A stretch of 64,000 bases of DNA from Schizophyllum amplum (GCA_007026445.1 VDMD01000040.1:124001-188000); one strand, 5' to 3'; shown: positions 49,021-61,700, counted from the stretch's first letter. The notes: generated by a model from the letters alone, not told the origin. Translations and numbers: made by a program.

Positions 49021-49486
49021 AATGATTTAGTCGTCGATCATGTTCGATTTCAGTGTTCACCAACGGTGCCTCCAAAATATCGTACAGTGCGCGCTCTCGA
49101 GCCGCTGTAGAGAATAATTTAGCGATTTCGAGCAAGTCAGACAAATTCTCATGGTCAACCTCAACTCGTTCCAGCGCGACCACATTCCTCCGTTCTACGA
49201 TGCGTGCCCTCTCTCGCGACCGAAGCATAATGGCGAGATCATTATGTTGGTCTTTACGCTCCTGGTCCGTGAGGTGAACTGTGCCGAGATGCAGCTCGAG
49301 CACACGCATGTTCGGAAGGATTAGTCCTATATGAAGCGCCGTCCCTCGCCAGCTCACTAGGAGATGAGGCGGTCTTAGCTGCGTTCTCGACGTGCGCGCC
49401 TTCCAATTCAGGGGCGCTCGCGCTGCGACCTTCATCTGGACGGGCGTGGCATTGAAGCGACGGCCTCTCGTTGTGCCAGTAAACAT
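49019..49486 (-). CDS. Unidentified ORF truncated by the foldback element
   Basis: This 155-codon minus-strand frame has a charged, helical C-terminal half (ALERVEVDHENLSDLLEIAK, STAARERALYDILEAPLV) that looks like real protein. Its stop codon uses the first bases of the foldback element's terminal repeat, so the insertion created or supplied the present end. Start 49486 is only the first ATG of the frame. No domain was recognised. Confidence 0.4.
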   Translation of the reverse strand: MFTGTTRGRRFNATPVQMKVAARAPLNWKARTSRTQLRPPHLLVSWRGTALHIGLILPNMRVLELHLGTVHLTDQERKDQHNDLAIMLRSRERARIVERRNVVALERVEVDHENLSDLLEIAKLFSTAARERALYDILEAPLVNTEIEHDRRLNH

Positions 49487-49499
49487 AGGGAGGAAGGAG

Positions 49500-51330
49500 T
49501 CGACCTCGGGCTAGAAAGGAGGAGGCAAAGACTCGTTCTCTCGTCACGCTAGGAAGGAAGGAGGAAGGAAGGAGGCGGCATCTCACCGTCCGTCTCCGAG
49601 CGCTAATTGAGCTCTCTCGTCGGTGTCTCCTCAGGCAACTCCAGTCGTCCTCGCACTGTCCTCACGCCATGGAGGCTGAGAGAGGAGGCAATAGATTGTC
49701 CTCTCGCCGCGTCCACACGTCCTCGCGCTGATCGGCTTTGAAAAGAGGCAGAGAGGCGACTTCGTACCGACCCTTCCTCACTGCCCTCTTGTGGACCGCT
49801 CGTCACCAACTCGTCCTCTCGTCGTCCTCGACGGCGTTCTCCGAGCCGTCCTCTCGCCGGGGCCCCTCCCGTCGCCCTGGACGGCCTCGCGCTATTAAGG
49901 GGGAGCCTCACGGTAAGTCACCCGACATGCCCAAGAGGAACATCGGGATGTGCTTACTACATCAGCTGTTCAACGTATTTCGCGTCTAGCGCGTGTGCAC
50001 ATGCTTCCGGCGGGTTCATACCGTGCCTTACATCATCTATAAACGCGTTCAAGTCAGGCGTCTGTGGCGAGGGAACTCATCAATTCACCTTACTGTCACG
50101 ATACGTTCCCTATGCAAACGCGCACACTGCCGCCCACTACATGGTAGACGGGCTGCCGCGTCTTCTCCATAGGCGTGCTTGAGCACGCCGGGGGTGGCGA
50201 AATCTGTGCAGACACGTTAGCGCGAGGACGGAATGACACGCAGGGACGGTGTGAAGGGCACGCTGCTCCTGTCGAGGGCGGCACTGCGACTTCACGGTGC
50301 GATGAGAACTCAGAGTGGGGCCGCCCCTCGACGTGGAATGTGGTGCAAGGGGAGTGGGGCGAGGGCAAGGGTGTACCTGACAATGCCGTACTGACGTGCC
50401 CGCGCACGCCTCCGGCGGTCGGAGAGCTCGCAGAGGTGCCCTCGACATGATTCATGTGAAGGGAAAGGTGGAATCATCTTGTTGTCTCCTCGCAGAACAT
50501 CGGCACGCGCATCCTGGACGATTGTCGGACGATGCGTACTGGGGGCGCACATTAGCGCGTGCTCGCGAGAAGAGGTGGCAGCGCACCTAACCGTGCCTTC
50601 TACGACGCTGCACTGCACGTCTGCGTCCACTCGCAGTATTGATCGCGGGCGGGTGTGCTAAGTCATCTCGCGCTCGGGAGCGCTCAACCAGGGCAGCGCG
50701 ACACTGCGGGGCTGGACGCGCCCGATCTCGAGTTCACCAGGGATGGGGGGACACCATTCTACCACTCGTATGAGTACCAACGCATTGGCGACGATGGTAC
50801 GTTGCGACCATGTCGACTCGTTGAATGAGAGCATGTTCGGGACAGTTCGAGTTGTGTCGGTCATCGAGGAAAGGGGCATGCTCAGAAGAGAAGGCGGTGG
50901 CGCGACCAGATGCAGCTGTGACATCCAGACTAGCCAAGGTGGGGGAAGGGATGGAAAACAACATTCAATGGCGCTTGTTGGCGAGAAGTAGCAATCACAC
51001 AGAGGCGTCCGGATGATGTGCGCTACAGCGAGCATGACACTGACGAAAGTTGAGTATGCGATCGTCATTGAAGAACCTCATCACACACCGGATGCCTAGC
51101 CACTAAAATCCATCCAACTGCTGAACTAGGGGGACGTGTAGTAGGCCAAACGGGGGAATGGAAAGCGGGGAAAGACAAATCTGGGACATACGGGGATGGG
51201 ACAAGTGGGGAAGGCCGAATGGGGAAGGACAAAAGGAGAATTATGCACGCAAGAGTCAAAGTCACGGTTCAGTCTGGTTCAGTACTTATCCTTCATTATT
51301 ACAGCAGCCCATCGCATTTCATTGTCAAAA
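49500..51330. other. Low-complexity and intergenic sequence
   Basis: 49590-49890 repeats the TCGTCCTC-rich composition seen at 43860-44650. From 49920 to 51330 several overlapping frames of 60-136 codons occur on both strands with no domain, no consistent splicing and no repeat homology. I see no supportable gene. Confidence 0.4.
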
Positions 51331-51334
51331 TAAT

Positions 51335-52370
51335 TTATATCATACAGTTAGGCATAAGAAGGAGGCAGCATGTATGATAAGGGGGCAGGTAATGGTACGT
51401 CGGATCTGCGCGCAACTCATATGTCCCCACCCATGCGATCGCGTGCAGCAGCGCGCCGTGCTGCTCCACGAGCGTACGCGGCTCGTCCATCGCGTACCCA
51501 TAACTCGGCGCATTGGGAGGCTCGAGCGACTGCCCTGTCCCTGCTTCGCGCATCAGCTCCAGACGACCACCCCAGTCCCCGTCATCGCACCCCTGTTCCC
51601 AATCCTGTATGTCCGCTGCCCGTTGCTCAAACAACGCCGCGGAAATGCCGGTGCTTCTGCTACTCACGCAGGAACGGCGAGTCCGGTATCATCAGATGCT
51701 GCCCTGCCACCAAGCGCGGGTGGTGGGCAGGGCGGAGCCGCAAGCGGTCATTGGTGATGCGGGGTTGGTCGTACCGGCCGTCGTTGTAGCGTAGGTCGAA
51801 GGGCACTCGCGGAGATGGTGAACACCCTGCCGGTCTGTGCGGTCAAAAGAGCAGCTCCTTCGGCATCCTTGAACACCCCCCACAGACAGAGGCAACTGCT
51901 CCCGCTCCTGCATCAGTAACAACGCGCATTGACAGGTTGCTGGTAAGAGCGACGGGAGGTAATGACTTGTATGGCGGCGAAAGACGTATGATTTGGCGAT
52001 GAGCTGGGCAATGTGGGCAGAGAGCGGCGGGAGGGGGTGGGAGGATATTGAGGTCGCGCGGGGGTATTTGCCCTTGTGGATGGGTGTGGCGCTCGTGCTG
52101 GTGCAGAAACCGGTGCTGGAGGTGGACGGCGTAGGGTAGGGGGAGGGGGTGTCGAGGAGTCCGCTGATGATGGCGGGGCGCGTTTTCAAGTTGAAGATGT
52201 GTGGGCGCGCAGAGACGCCGATGGCTGCGCTCGTGCGCACGGAATCCGGAAACTCGGGGCGGGAGCGGGGAGGCGGAGGAGACGCGGCACGATGTGCGCC
52301 TCTTGTAAGCGCGCTGGGGTAAGGAACCGGGAGCACGGACACCGCCGCTGGCTGGGGCGTACACGCAATC
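51335..52370 (-). pseudogene. Unidentified gene remnant with exon-like blocks
   Basis: Minus-strand blocks read like protein but in shifting frames: GLLDTPSPYPTPSTSSTGF and HIAQLIAKSYVFRRHTSHYL in the first part, then FKDAEGAALLTAQTGRVFTI (near 51830), RYDQPRITNDRLRLR and GQHLMIPDSPFLR (near 51700). A GTGAGT donor and a plausible acceptor then lead to DWEQGCDDGDWGG and ATG/Tyr-rich sequence down to about 51335. Either a multi-exon gene with introns I could not place or a decayed gene would fit. No family was recognised. Confidence 0.35.
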
Positions 52371-53230
52371 TCGGTTTGCTAGGTGTGTGACTCTATCTTG
52401 AACAAGTAAGCTGCGAACTGTAAGCTGATGAGGCTATCACAGTGAATAGAGCACGCACGGATACGGTGCCGGCAGCCAGCATCACGATGGTGTCGATGGG
52501 GCCCACACAGGCTGGTCCACCCGCCTCTTCCCCTGCCCCGATGGCATGTTGATGCAAGAGCTGCGAGTTGCTCTTGTGTCGCCTATATGGCGGGAGTGGG
52601 CAGCTCGGATGCTTCGAGCGCAGCGGGAGGATAACATGTTAGATGGACCGCACGGGATAGGCCAGGAGCGATGGCGGCCGCGAACATCGTCGTGCGCAGA
52701 GGATGAGCGCGCAAGAACAAGGGCCTGCGAATAAAGTTCCCATAAATGCTCGAATATCCTGGACCGTGGGAACTTCAGCACTTTTGTCTGCTGCCCCCGC
52801 GACCGCTTCGCGTCTCCCGCACTTTCACGTAAATCTACGGCTTCGGAAAAAAACACAGACCCTTATGCAGCCGGTCTCTTGCAGATTGGCTAAATTTTAA
52901 GCTACTCCTATGCGCACGGGCACGAGGGTTGGCTCTCTGGCGAGGTGCCCTAACAGAGCCAAACACCCCTGTCGAATATTACGCTATATGGAAAGAGCCC
53001 CTGTGCTTGGATCAAAAGTTCTTCTGCCCCGCAGTGCAACGCACATTCACGCTAAAATCTCAATTTCTTCGCGAGCGTCTCGGGAGTCCTCGAAAGATGC
53101 AGAATCTTTTTTTTCAGGCCGAAAAACGCACTTCCGGGGCCGTGGCTGGCGGAAATGTAAAGTCACGTGATCAGACAAAAGTGCTGAATCTTGACCATGT
53201 AAAACGATCCCTGACAAGCAGGTCTCGTAA
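52371..53230. other. Intergenic, just outside the right duplication arm
   Basis: There is no convincing ORF. The inverted-duplication homology ends at about 53231, where the left arm would continue into the zinc-finger promoter. Here it does not. Confidence 0.45.
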
Positions 53231-53825
53231 CTTTGTGACTAGGCTTTCTGTGAACAATGGACCAAGGGTTCATGCACTGGCCGCATGACAGATCACAACG
53301 AGGGCAAGAACATATACGGTCTTTGTGTTGTTCCTGGTTTTGGACCAGCAAAATCTGCGTTAATCTAGAGATCGGGGCGTCAGGAGGGCTAGGGTAAAGT
53401 GGTAAAGTAATTAATTCAAGAGGAGCTGTGGAGATCAAGTAGTCAGAGTCGTCCAGAATGTTGAGCACGAGCTCGATGAGAGTAGGGTCTCCAATGCCAT
53501 TGCCAGGAAAGCTACCGATCTTTATCCAAGCTTTGAACTCCTGCGTATTCTGGTAGAGGATGGATATCGCATTATGACGCGGTGGCGGTACGATATGCTA
53601 CACCCTCATGCAGCAGTGACTCTTGGTCTGTATATCTGAGGACCAAGCCAGTCATGGAAGACGAGCCATGGGAGCTGACCGTGATGGGGGGAACAAAGCG
53701 ATGCTCGCTCCGGTCTTCGCGCCGGTGTGCCGCGTCCCCAATGGGATAATGTTGATTTGCTTCCCGGGCGCTTCTTTGCTCCCGCCATCATCTTCCTTGC
53801 TAGCTGGGCTGGCGCTTCCTGCCCG

Positions 53826-56356
53826 ATGCAGCGACAGTCAACGGGAAAGAGGTCGACGGGCCACAAGTCGCCCTGGAAGGACGGGAGGACGGCCGCAAGG
53901 GAGGCTTTGGCGCGCAAACTCTCGAGCAGCAAACAAGCGCCGGCCAAGATCATCGTGCAGAAGCGTCGGGGGGAGGGATTGAAGTGCGTCTCTGTGCTGC
54001 TGAGGTCGTGTGGATGCTGACAGCGTCTGCAGGACGGTGAATGACGCGTCGAACGCGGTCCCAACGACGTCTTCTGAGCAAGTCGCGCCGTCCACCCCGG
54101 CGAAGAGACGTAGAAGCGCGGGAGATATCCCCGCGACTGTCCCTGTCACCCCAACGAAGAAAGCGAAACCATACGCTGCTCTTGCCACGGCAGCTGTCGA
54201 CCCGGACTCGGGTCGCAAGGTGCGCGCCCAATCAATTCCACGTTCACCGTATTGACGATCCCCAGCTCACCAACTTCGATCTTCTTCCGGACAGCACGAA
54301 GGCCCAGATATCGGGGATCTCGGTGCGTCACGATCTTCATTCTTCTATCTGTCGCTGACTCTGTTCCTTACAGACGCAGATACCGCCGGGCACGCACAAG
54401 CTCGTCCCCATCTCCCCGACCAAATCCTTCTCAGAGGTGCCTCTGAGCCAATGCATGCTCGTCCAGTCCTCGCCGCCTCCTTCTATGCCACCGACAACGT
54501 CTCCCCCGCCAGCTTCAGCGCCTGCGAAGGATCAATCGTGGACCCCGGATCAGACGCCGAACGGTTCTGCAAGTAACCAGACCCTAGCCTCGGGCGCGAA
54601 TACCTCATCAACTCTACCCATCGATTCAACGTCTCAGGCAGCGGATGCTTCCTGTCATGCGTACGAAGAATCGGTATGTACATATCAGCCAATATGTTCA
54701 CTTTGCTCATCTCACTCTCAGGCTCCATTCGACCCCACCACTGGTCCCGACTGGCGCCACAGCTCCCTGATCGCTATGGCCGCCGGCTCGAAAGTGGGTT
54801 TCGAAAAGCAAATCTCCATTCGTTATACATCATTTGGGACTGTGGAGAAGATAATGTATGCTCCTTCGCAGTATGTGTTAGGCGTTGGTGAGATAACCTA
54901 TGATCTGCAGATCCATGACGGGCAACAAGGCTTATGGGCACGATACGCAGCTCTATATGAATCTCGTGAGGTCATTCACCATGATTTTGCTCGCGCTCTA
55001 ACCGATGGCATAGACCGCGCCATCTTCAATCCTTGTATGCGGTAACATCGGTATGCTTGTCCTAGATTCTTACATGCAAATACTGATACCATCGCAGGGA
55101 ACTCTAGCGACCGCATCACCTCCTCGCTTCTCGAGCGCCTGCTCACAAGACACGGACAACGTTGCGAGAAGTCTCGCCTTGGCCTCATCCTGCGGTGCGG
55201 CTGCAACGACATCAATCCTCGCCTGTCTGCGTTTTCCAACATCGGCGAGAGTTTCATCTACCCGCCCACCATCGCTGTCTTTGTGGAGGACCGCTTTGTT
55301 GACGGTATTCGCGAGCGCTACGAGAAGGAGGATCTGAACTACATGGTCAGCGTTCATGCGCTGATCTTCCCGGCCTCGTACTTCGACGACGTCACCTTCG
55401 CGTACAACGCGTTCACTACGGCCGGGGATGGTTTGATGCGGAGGACCAAGACTTTGGCTCGGGTCTGTTCTATCTGTTCTTCTTCTCGAAGCTCAAGCTG
55501 ACGCCGTATAGGCCGCCATCAACTCCGCGGTCGCTAGTGGTCGCCCCTTCGAGTTCGCGGCCTTCAAGCGCGAGATTGCCAAGCTCTCGAAGGACCTGCC
55601 CATCGACGAGACTGCCGAGCTACAGGAGCGCATCCGCGTCATCGAGTCCTTCGTTGCGCGTCCGGGCGCTCCCGCAGATGGTGCCACGATGTTCACGCGT
55701 GAGCTGACCATCCTCGACATGCGCGACCCGGGCATCTGCGAGGAAATCCGCCAGGCGCTCGCGGACCTCGTTGCGCGCAAATTCACGAACGTGTGCCCGG
55801 AAAAGGCGGGCGTGCCGCTGTTCGAGGATAAGGTGCTGGTGGTCGAGGACTACGATGAGGTGAGTGCGGGATGTGACGAAGAGTGTGCGAGAGCTGATTT
55901 CAGATGCAGCACGTCTTCCGGACGCCGGTCCTGAGCCAGACGCTGCAGCGCATCATGCGTGAGAAGAACCACAACCGGACGAGCGTCATCATCGACGCGA
56001 CTAGTACGTGAAGGGTGGCCGCTTTGCGCTCTCCACATTGACTTTCTTGTCAGATCCAACTTGCTTCACCGAGAATATGGTTACGAGCTGCGACATCATG
56101 ATCGCTCACCGTATATTCGCCGCAGCCTGGCTCAACCATCTCTTTGTGCCCCTGTTCGGACATTGGTGCCCTGCCCCCCTTGCCGAGCGCTATGCCAGAC
56201 TACTGGTAGGTTGACATATGACTTCGTCGTGCCGTGACTGACGTCCTTCAGCCGAAGGAAGCGATGGTCACCGCTGCGGGGACGTTGCTGGGCAAGAGCT
56301 CACATCCCGGTGTGGGCTTTCTGGGGGCCGACCTGATGAAGGTGGTATTTTCGTAG
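53826..56356 (+). CDS. Conserved hypothetical multi-exon protein, right copy
   Basis: The start at MQRQSTGKRSTGHK is provisional. A basic N-terminal region follows and continues after a 49-bp intron as TVNDASNAVPTTSSEQVAPS, open through PVTPTKKAKPYAALATAAVD. Further exons include LTNFDLLPDSTKAQISGIS, a Ser/Thr/Pro stretch, FDPTTGPDWRHSSLIAMAAG, EKEDLNYMVSVHALIFPASY and AAINSAVASGRPFEFAAFKR. A conserved C-terminal part (KFTNVCPEKAGVPLFEDKVL, RTPVLSQTLQRIMREKNHNR, FTENMVTSCDIMIAHRIFAA) ends in MKVVFS with the stop at 56354-56356. One junction, near 55430-55500, does not join cleanly in either copy. I do not recognise the family. Confidence 0.6.
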
Positions 56357-56750
56357 CGGGAGCCGTGCGCCTACATCATCGATTTTCTCTCCTTTTCCTT
56401 ATCATGCTCTCGGACATTGTCTTGTTACTTCTTGCTTTCTTGATGCTTTCTTGGCTGATCTCGCTCTTGTATACTGTACTTATCGTCCGCGCCTCATTCG
56501 CTTCGCTTTCACGCACATTTCCATCGTATATATCTCCGCTGCTTCATCCTTCGGACAGCCTTCTTTATCGCGATCTCATACGCTGCCGGCTTTCTTGGTG
56601 TACCACTCCTGCTTTTGCCTGTTGTCTCATTTATGCGCTCTTCGATATTGCATATCTTTCTTGACAAACTCATCTGTGTATCATACGTATTCATCTCAAA
56701 ATGGACATATTCTAGATCACTAGCTACGTTAATGCTATACTCTGGTGCTG
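56357..56750. other. Convergent spacer, right arm
   Basis: This is the AT-rich 3' spacer between the hypothetical gene and the RING gene, equivalent to 5067-5506. Short frames only. Confidence 0.5.
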
Positions 56751-58232
56751 CTAAAAGAGTCGACCACGCATGCGGGGAGGTGTTCCCTTCGTCAGCAACA
56801 GCTGACCCTTACGCGCGGAGCTCGTCAAGCGCAAAGTAGGGAGGGACTTCGACGATGAGCTACTCTTCGGGGCTCCGATGAACATCCGCCGCGTCTCCTC
56901 TTCATCCTCTGATACGACTTCAGTCCCCAATGCAAGGAGACGCGGCGGCGTCTTGAGGTCGACGCCCTGGAAAGACATTAGTTCTGATCTACGACAACAG
57001 ACGATGAATATGACACGTACGTCCGACTCATGTTCGTCGTCAGAGTTGAGATCGTCCACAGCAAGCCGCTGTGCTTGCTGGGAGGACGATCGTGAACGTT
57101 TGACTGGACTGGCCATATTCGAAGTAACCCGCTGGCGCTTGAAAGGATTCCGGTCTGCAACCGGTGTCTTGAGTGTGTGCGCCCGCCTGACCGTAGGAGG
57201 TTGGGCGGAGCTCTGGGATAACGTCAGGAGCTACGCGTCTCAAGAGATGATCGCGCCATACCGTCGAAAGACCAGAATCAATGTGTCCGGGATAGTCCTG
57301 TAGTTGATGCTCTAGGGCAGCGACTCGGGCTTTGAGCTCCTGATTCTCTCTTTGAACAGCAGACTAGGCGCCAAATTCACCGTCAGAAGATGAACGCGAA
57401 GAGTCTGACGAAGAAAGGGACTCACTAGCGCGAATGGATTCTTCTTCTTCCTAGCGAGTTCATGCTCAAGGGCGACCTTGAGCTGCCGCTGAACGTCGAT
57501 GAGCCGGGTCTCTAAAGCTTCCTTCTCCTGTACGGCGGCATGGACTTGTGGATGGGCAAAGGCATCGTCACGAGCTGCTGCAATATGCCCACTTGCGGCA
57601 AGCAGTGTCGCTTGAGCTCGATCGCGTTCCTCCTCGGCGCGCTTGAGCTGTCGTCGAAGCTCGCGTGTTTTCAGCTCGCGATCAAGAGGAAGGCCTTGAT
57701 CGACGGTGTCCATGAGCTCACGGATCGTGTGCCGTTGATTGTTGATGTGGGTCAGGAGGGGAGCGACGCGTTTGTCGAGCAGAGATATGGCAGCGCTAAG
57801 CACTCCCTGCTCAGGACGTCAGACAAAGCATGCAGGAGAAGAATGAACACGCACCGCGTCGACCTTGCCATCTTCACCGAGACGGTCTGCGAGTACTTGC
57901 AGGCTCTGCTGCGCCGCCTTGACGACCTCGATGCTCGTCCCGGTCAGCACGCGCTCCAGCCGACGAACTGCTGTCTCCACGGGTTCCGGTACGTCCGCGT
58001 CCTCGAGAATCTCGATGTGCAGCCCGTGTGGATCGTCTTGGGAAAACGGTCGGCGGCACTCTGGGCATGCTTGACGCGCCAGCTGTAACACACAGCGCGC
58101 ACAGCAACCATGTCCTGTACAATTCGTGAGGAAGACATCAGGCGCGAGAAAGCCACACGCACCGCAGCCGAATAGCCGGATGTCTGCAATCTCCAGGTAG
58201 CAGGTGCAGATGCTGCAGTAGGTCTTGGGCAT
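56751..58232 (-). CDS. RING-finger/coiled-coil protein (putative E3 ligase)
   Basis: Six exons join in phase: 58232-58163, 58114-57855, 57806-57426, 57363-57262, 57212-57021 and 56966-56751, giving 406 aa. A C3HC4 RING lies at the very N-terminus: C6, C9, C23, H25, C28, C31, C40, C43 (MPKTYCSIC...FGCGHGCCARC...QACPEC). RING domains recruit E2 enzymes for ubiquitin transfer. A long charged coiled coil follows (about residues 150-250: RELRRQLKRAEEERDRAQAT and onward), then a Ser/acidic tail with basic patches (NPFKRQR, SPVKRSRSSS) suggesting nuclear location. The N-terminal RING plus coiled coil recalls meiotic crossover SUMO/ubiquitin ligases of the Zip3/HEI10 type, but that is only a layout resemblance. 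The left-arm copy is dead. Confidence 0.82.
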
Positions 58233-58745
58233 TGTTGTTCAACCTATGGATGCGGTGGACGTGGTTGGGAACAAGCTGGACGCCTTCCGACCTCGCAACG
58301 TGCGTTCATGCATCGGCCTACGGACCGCCATCAGCGCGTCAATTGAGTCAATCGTAAGCGCCACGCCTCGAGCGCTCAATGACCTCAGGCTGGCATTGGC
58401 CTCGCAGCAGTGCCAGAACGGAGGACGCAGCTGGTGTGGCATAGATACCGTGCTTCGCTCTTGCGGATGTAGTCTCTTTCTGCGAGTTTGGGACATAGCA
58501 CCAGGATCCCGTTGAGGTTGTGAACTTGCTTGCTCGTACAGGTTGTCTTCCACTGTCCTAATGTCGGGCCAAGGTCAGCCTGCATTCCATACGCAGCCGC
58601 AACATCAGAAAGCCACCCGTAGAAAATATGCAAGACTCGTAGTAGATCGACAAGATATCATGTACTCTGCGCGATGCATTAGCTCGAGAGGGATAGTCGA
58701 GCATTATTCGGGCTCACTCTAGTAGATGTTCCCCGTCTGAACACC
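58233..58745. other. Spacer between RING and dynamin genes
   Basis: The minus frame 58239-58553 shows no known motif. The equivalent left-arm stretch (about 3166-3650) is diverged. It probably holds the RING promoter and the dynamin 3' end. Confidence 0.45.
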
Positions 58746-61700
58746 TTAGTGGTACACTGTGAGCCCATGACTCGCTGCCTCCAGTCTCTCCAACTTCTTC
58801 TGCAGCTCCTCACGTCGCGCTCGCACGCCCTCGCTCTCAATCGTCAAGCTCGCGCACACCTTCTGCGCGTCTGGGCCATCGATGCCGAGTCCCCTATCAG
58901 AGATGAGTCCACTGACGATCGAGGAGAATAGCAATACGTGGACGAAGAGCGAAGGAACACGTACTTATTCATTGCAGCGTGCAGGTCCCGCGCAACGCCG
59001 CGCACAAGCTTGTAGTCCACAATCTCATGCACGTTATCCAAGTACCGTTTGTATGCAACTGTAAACCGAGTCAGTCAGCTATTCGCAGTTCCGCACTGAA
59101 GGAAAGTCTCACTTTCGAAGTATGCCCGCACATGCGCCATGATCCCCAGCGCCGTAGACAATTCCGCCGAAAGGACGCTGGGCGCGGGCTCGGGCACAGC
59201 GGGCGCCGGGGCTGCCGCGCCACCAAAAGGTCCGGGGCTCATGGGCGCAACCTTGAATGCAGACGACGCGCTCGCACCAAATCCACCGGATGGTGCAAAG
59301 CCCCCGAACCCGCCACTCTTCTCTACGGGAGGCGTCAAGCCCGGCACGCCCACGACAGGCGCCGTACCCTTGAACGGAAATGGAAGCGCACCAGATCGAG
59401 CGCCCTTCGCTACCCCCGTCCTTCACTGGCGTGCTAGCTGGCTTGCCGAACGAGAACCCGCTGTTGCTCGTCTGTGGAAATGCAGGCGTTGCCACCAGTG
59501 CCGGGGGCGTAGATGGTGATGTGGGTCTGGGTGCAGGTGCAGCGAACGCGAGAGCGGGGTCCGGTTCGCTCTCGTACGCGTCACGATAGTATCGCTCTAG
59601 CCCTCGCGATAAAACGTGTAATGCGCCTCGAGCAACGTCTGGGGCGTCTGCGCGCGCGCGAGGAGCTCGTTAAGCGCGTCAAGGCTTTCAGTATAGCGGC
59701 GCTTGACGATGTCCTGCATGGACGATCTGCAAATAGCGTCAGGATTGTCAAGTTTTGATTGGAAGGTCGCCAAATATCGACTTACTTGACGCGAACCGCC
59801 AATGGGCCGTGGAAGCGCAAGTCGACGAGCTTGCGCATGAGCCGTCCAACATCGTCCGCGACATCCTTCACAAGCTCGCGCGTCGGGTCGCCCCACGCGT
59901 CGACGAACTCCTTGATATATTTCTTGTGCACCTCAAACGAGGTCATCCCCGGTAGCTCGCGATTGCGCTGTTGCAGCGCCTCCTGGTACATCTCATCAGA
60001 TAGACCAACCGCGCGATGCGATCCACCTTCTGCGTCGATGCGTTGAAGGAGAAGACCGTCGTCGGGTTGACTGCAGGGATCATTAGTCATGCATCAATCG
60101 GACGTCAGCTCCGCCACCTCGACTTACCTACAAAGCTCTCCCCGCCGTCCTCGAAGTGCGCAAACTCGGGTGCCTTCAGTGTGTGCCCGCTGGCTTCGCT
60201 GTGCTGCCATGGCATAAACCTGGGCGCCGTCTTCAGGATGCATCCCTTGAACGCTAGAAACCGTGGTCGGATCTTCTGCTGAAGCGCCGCCTCGCCCTCG
60301 ACAGTCTTCTTCCCATCCACGCACGCCTCGACCTCATTGGAAAACGCGCCGAGCTTGTGGGTGATCTCGAAGAAAGGGTTCTCAGGCGGCGGCGGCGGGA
60401 TGGTGCGCAGGCGTTCCTGTGTTCTCGCGATGAGCTCGTTGAGCTCTTTCTGGATCTCTGGGAGGCTGGGGCGAGACATCGATTAGACGAGGATGCAAGC
60501 AATGAATGAGGAACACAAGCACGTACCGGGTCATGATGAGTTCCGATAGCACGGCCTCGAGCTGGACAATGAGGTTCGGGGTACCGAGGTGGGTGAAGTT
60601 CTCGTCGGGCCATGGGTACGTGTCGTCAAAGAACTTGGTCTCCTCCGCGCGCGCCTCCTCCCAGGTGATGCCCGCGCTCATATCCGCAGAAGTCGGCAGC
60701 TTGACAACGTACCACCCGTACGCAAGCTGCTCCTTCTCGTTGCGGAGTAGACGCAGCCATTGACCCTCTTCGAGCTTCTGAATGCGATCGGGTTTGGTGA
60801 GAACACCTTCGGATCGGTGAGCGCGGTTTGGGATTTTGGGAAGCACGTATGAAAACACGAATGGAATATTGAGATACACGTACCGATGGTCCTGCTCCGG
60901 TCGGGGTCGACCTCGTGAACGAGCTGATGCGCCTTTTGGTTCTCGAAGTCGGCTACAGAACGTCAATGGTGTATGTGGGATTGGGCACTGTACTGACTTT
61001 CGCAGCTGACAGCGAGCAGAATGATGCAGCTTGGCTTCATGATGTAACTGCGGACGAGATCGTCCACCAGCTTGATGTCCTGCGAGTCCCCGTCCATCGA
61101 CACGCTCGCAATAAGGCCTACCACGACCATCAGTATATTTTGGTACATCTTCATTCGCACTCACCCGGAAGATCACAGAACGACAGGTCTGTCAGGGAAG
61201 GCCCGGTAATCTGCAGACAGATCGTGTTGCTGGAGAAGCGCTCCTCATTGACGATCTGCAGATCCGCATCCTCGTGAAGGAAGTCAGAAATCGGTTGCGA
61301 TGGGTTGAGTATCGCCTTCTGCGCCTTCCTGACGCGCTTCTCAACCTCCTCGGGGTCCAGGATGATGTCGCCGAAGGGGACGTTGCGGCTCTGCCCGTTC
61401 TCGTTGATGCGGAGGGAGACGACGCAGGACCACGATGAATCGGAGTGCGCAAGTCGGCATTCGATAGGGCAGCTATAGAGAGGTTGGTAAGGGAGCCTTG
61501 AATGTGCGGGGAGGCGTACCGCGTGCAAGTACCGCTCTCGCGCGGGAGGGAGATTCCAGTGATCGACTCAATGAGGGATGTTTTTCCAACGCTCTGTGTG
61601 CCGACGACGGCAATTTGGGGGAGGTCTGGGGCTCATTGAGCTATACACTTCTGAACCAGGTCAAAGAACTCGCCGATGTCTAGTTGAACGCTGACTCGAA

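Larger units (their letters stand above)
53231..60573 (-). repeat. Right arm of the large inverted segmental duplication
   Basis: This is the mirror of 1985-8650. It contains the better-preserved copies of all shared genes, and its dynamin gene extends past the arm edge (60573) into the GTPase domain, so the duplication breakpoint in the left arm fell inside this gene. The arms are separated by about 44.6 kb. Confidence 0.85.
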
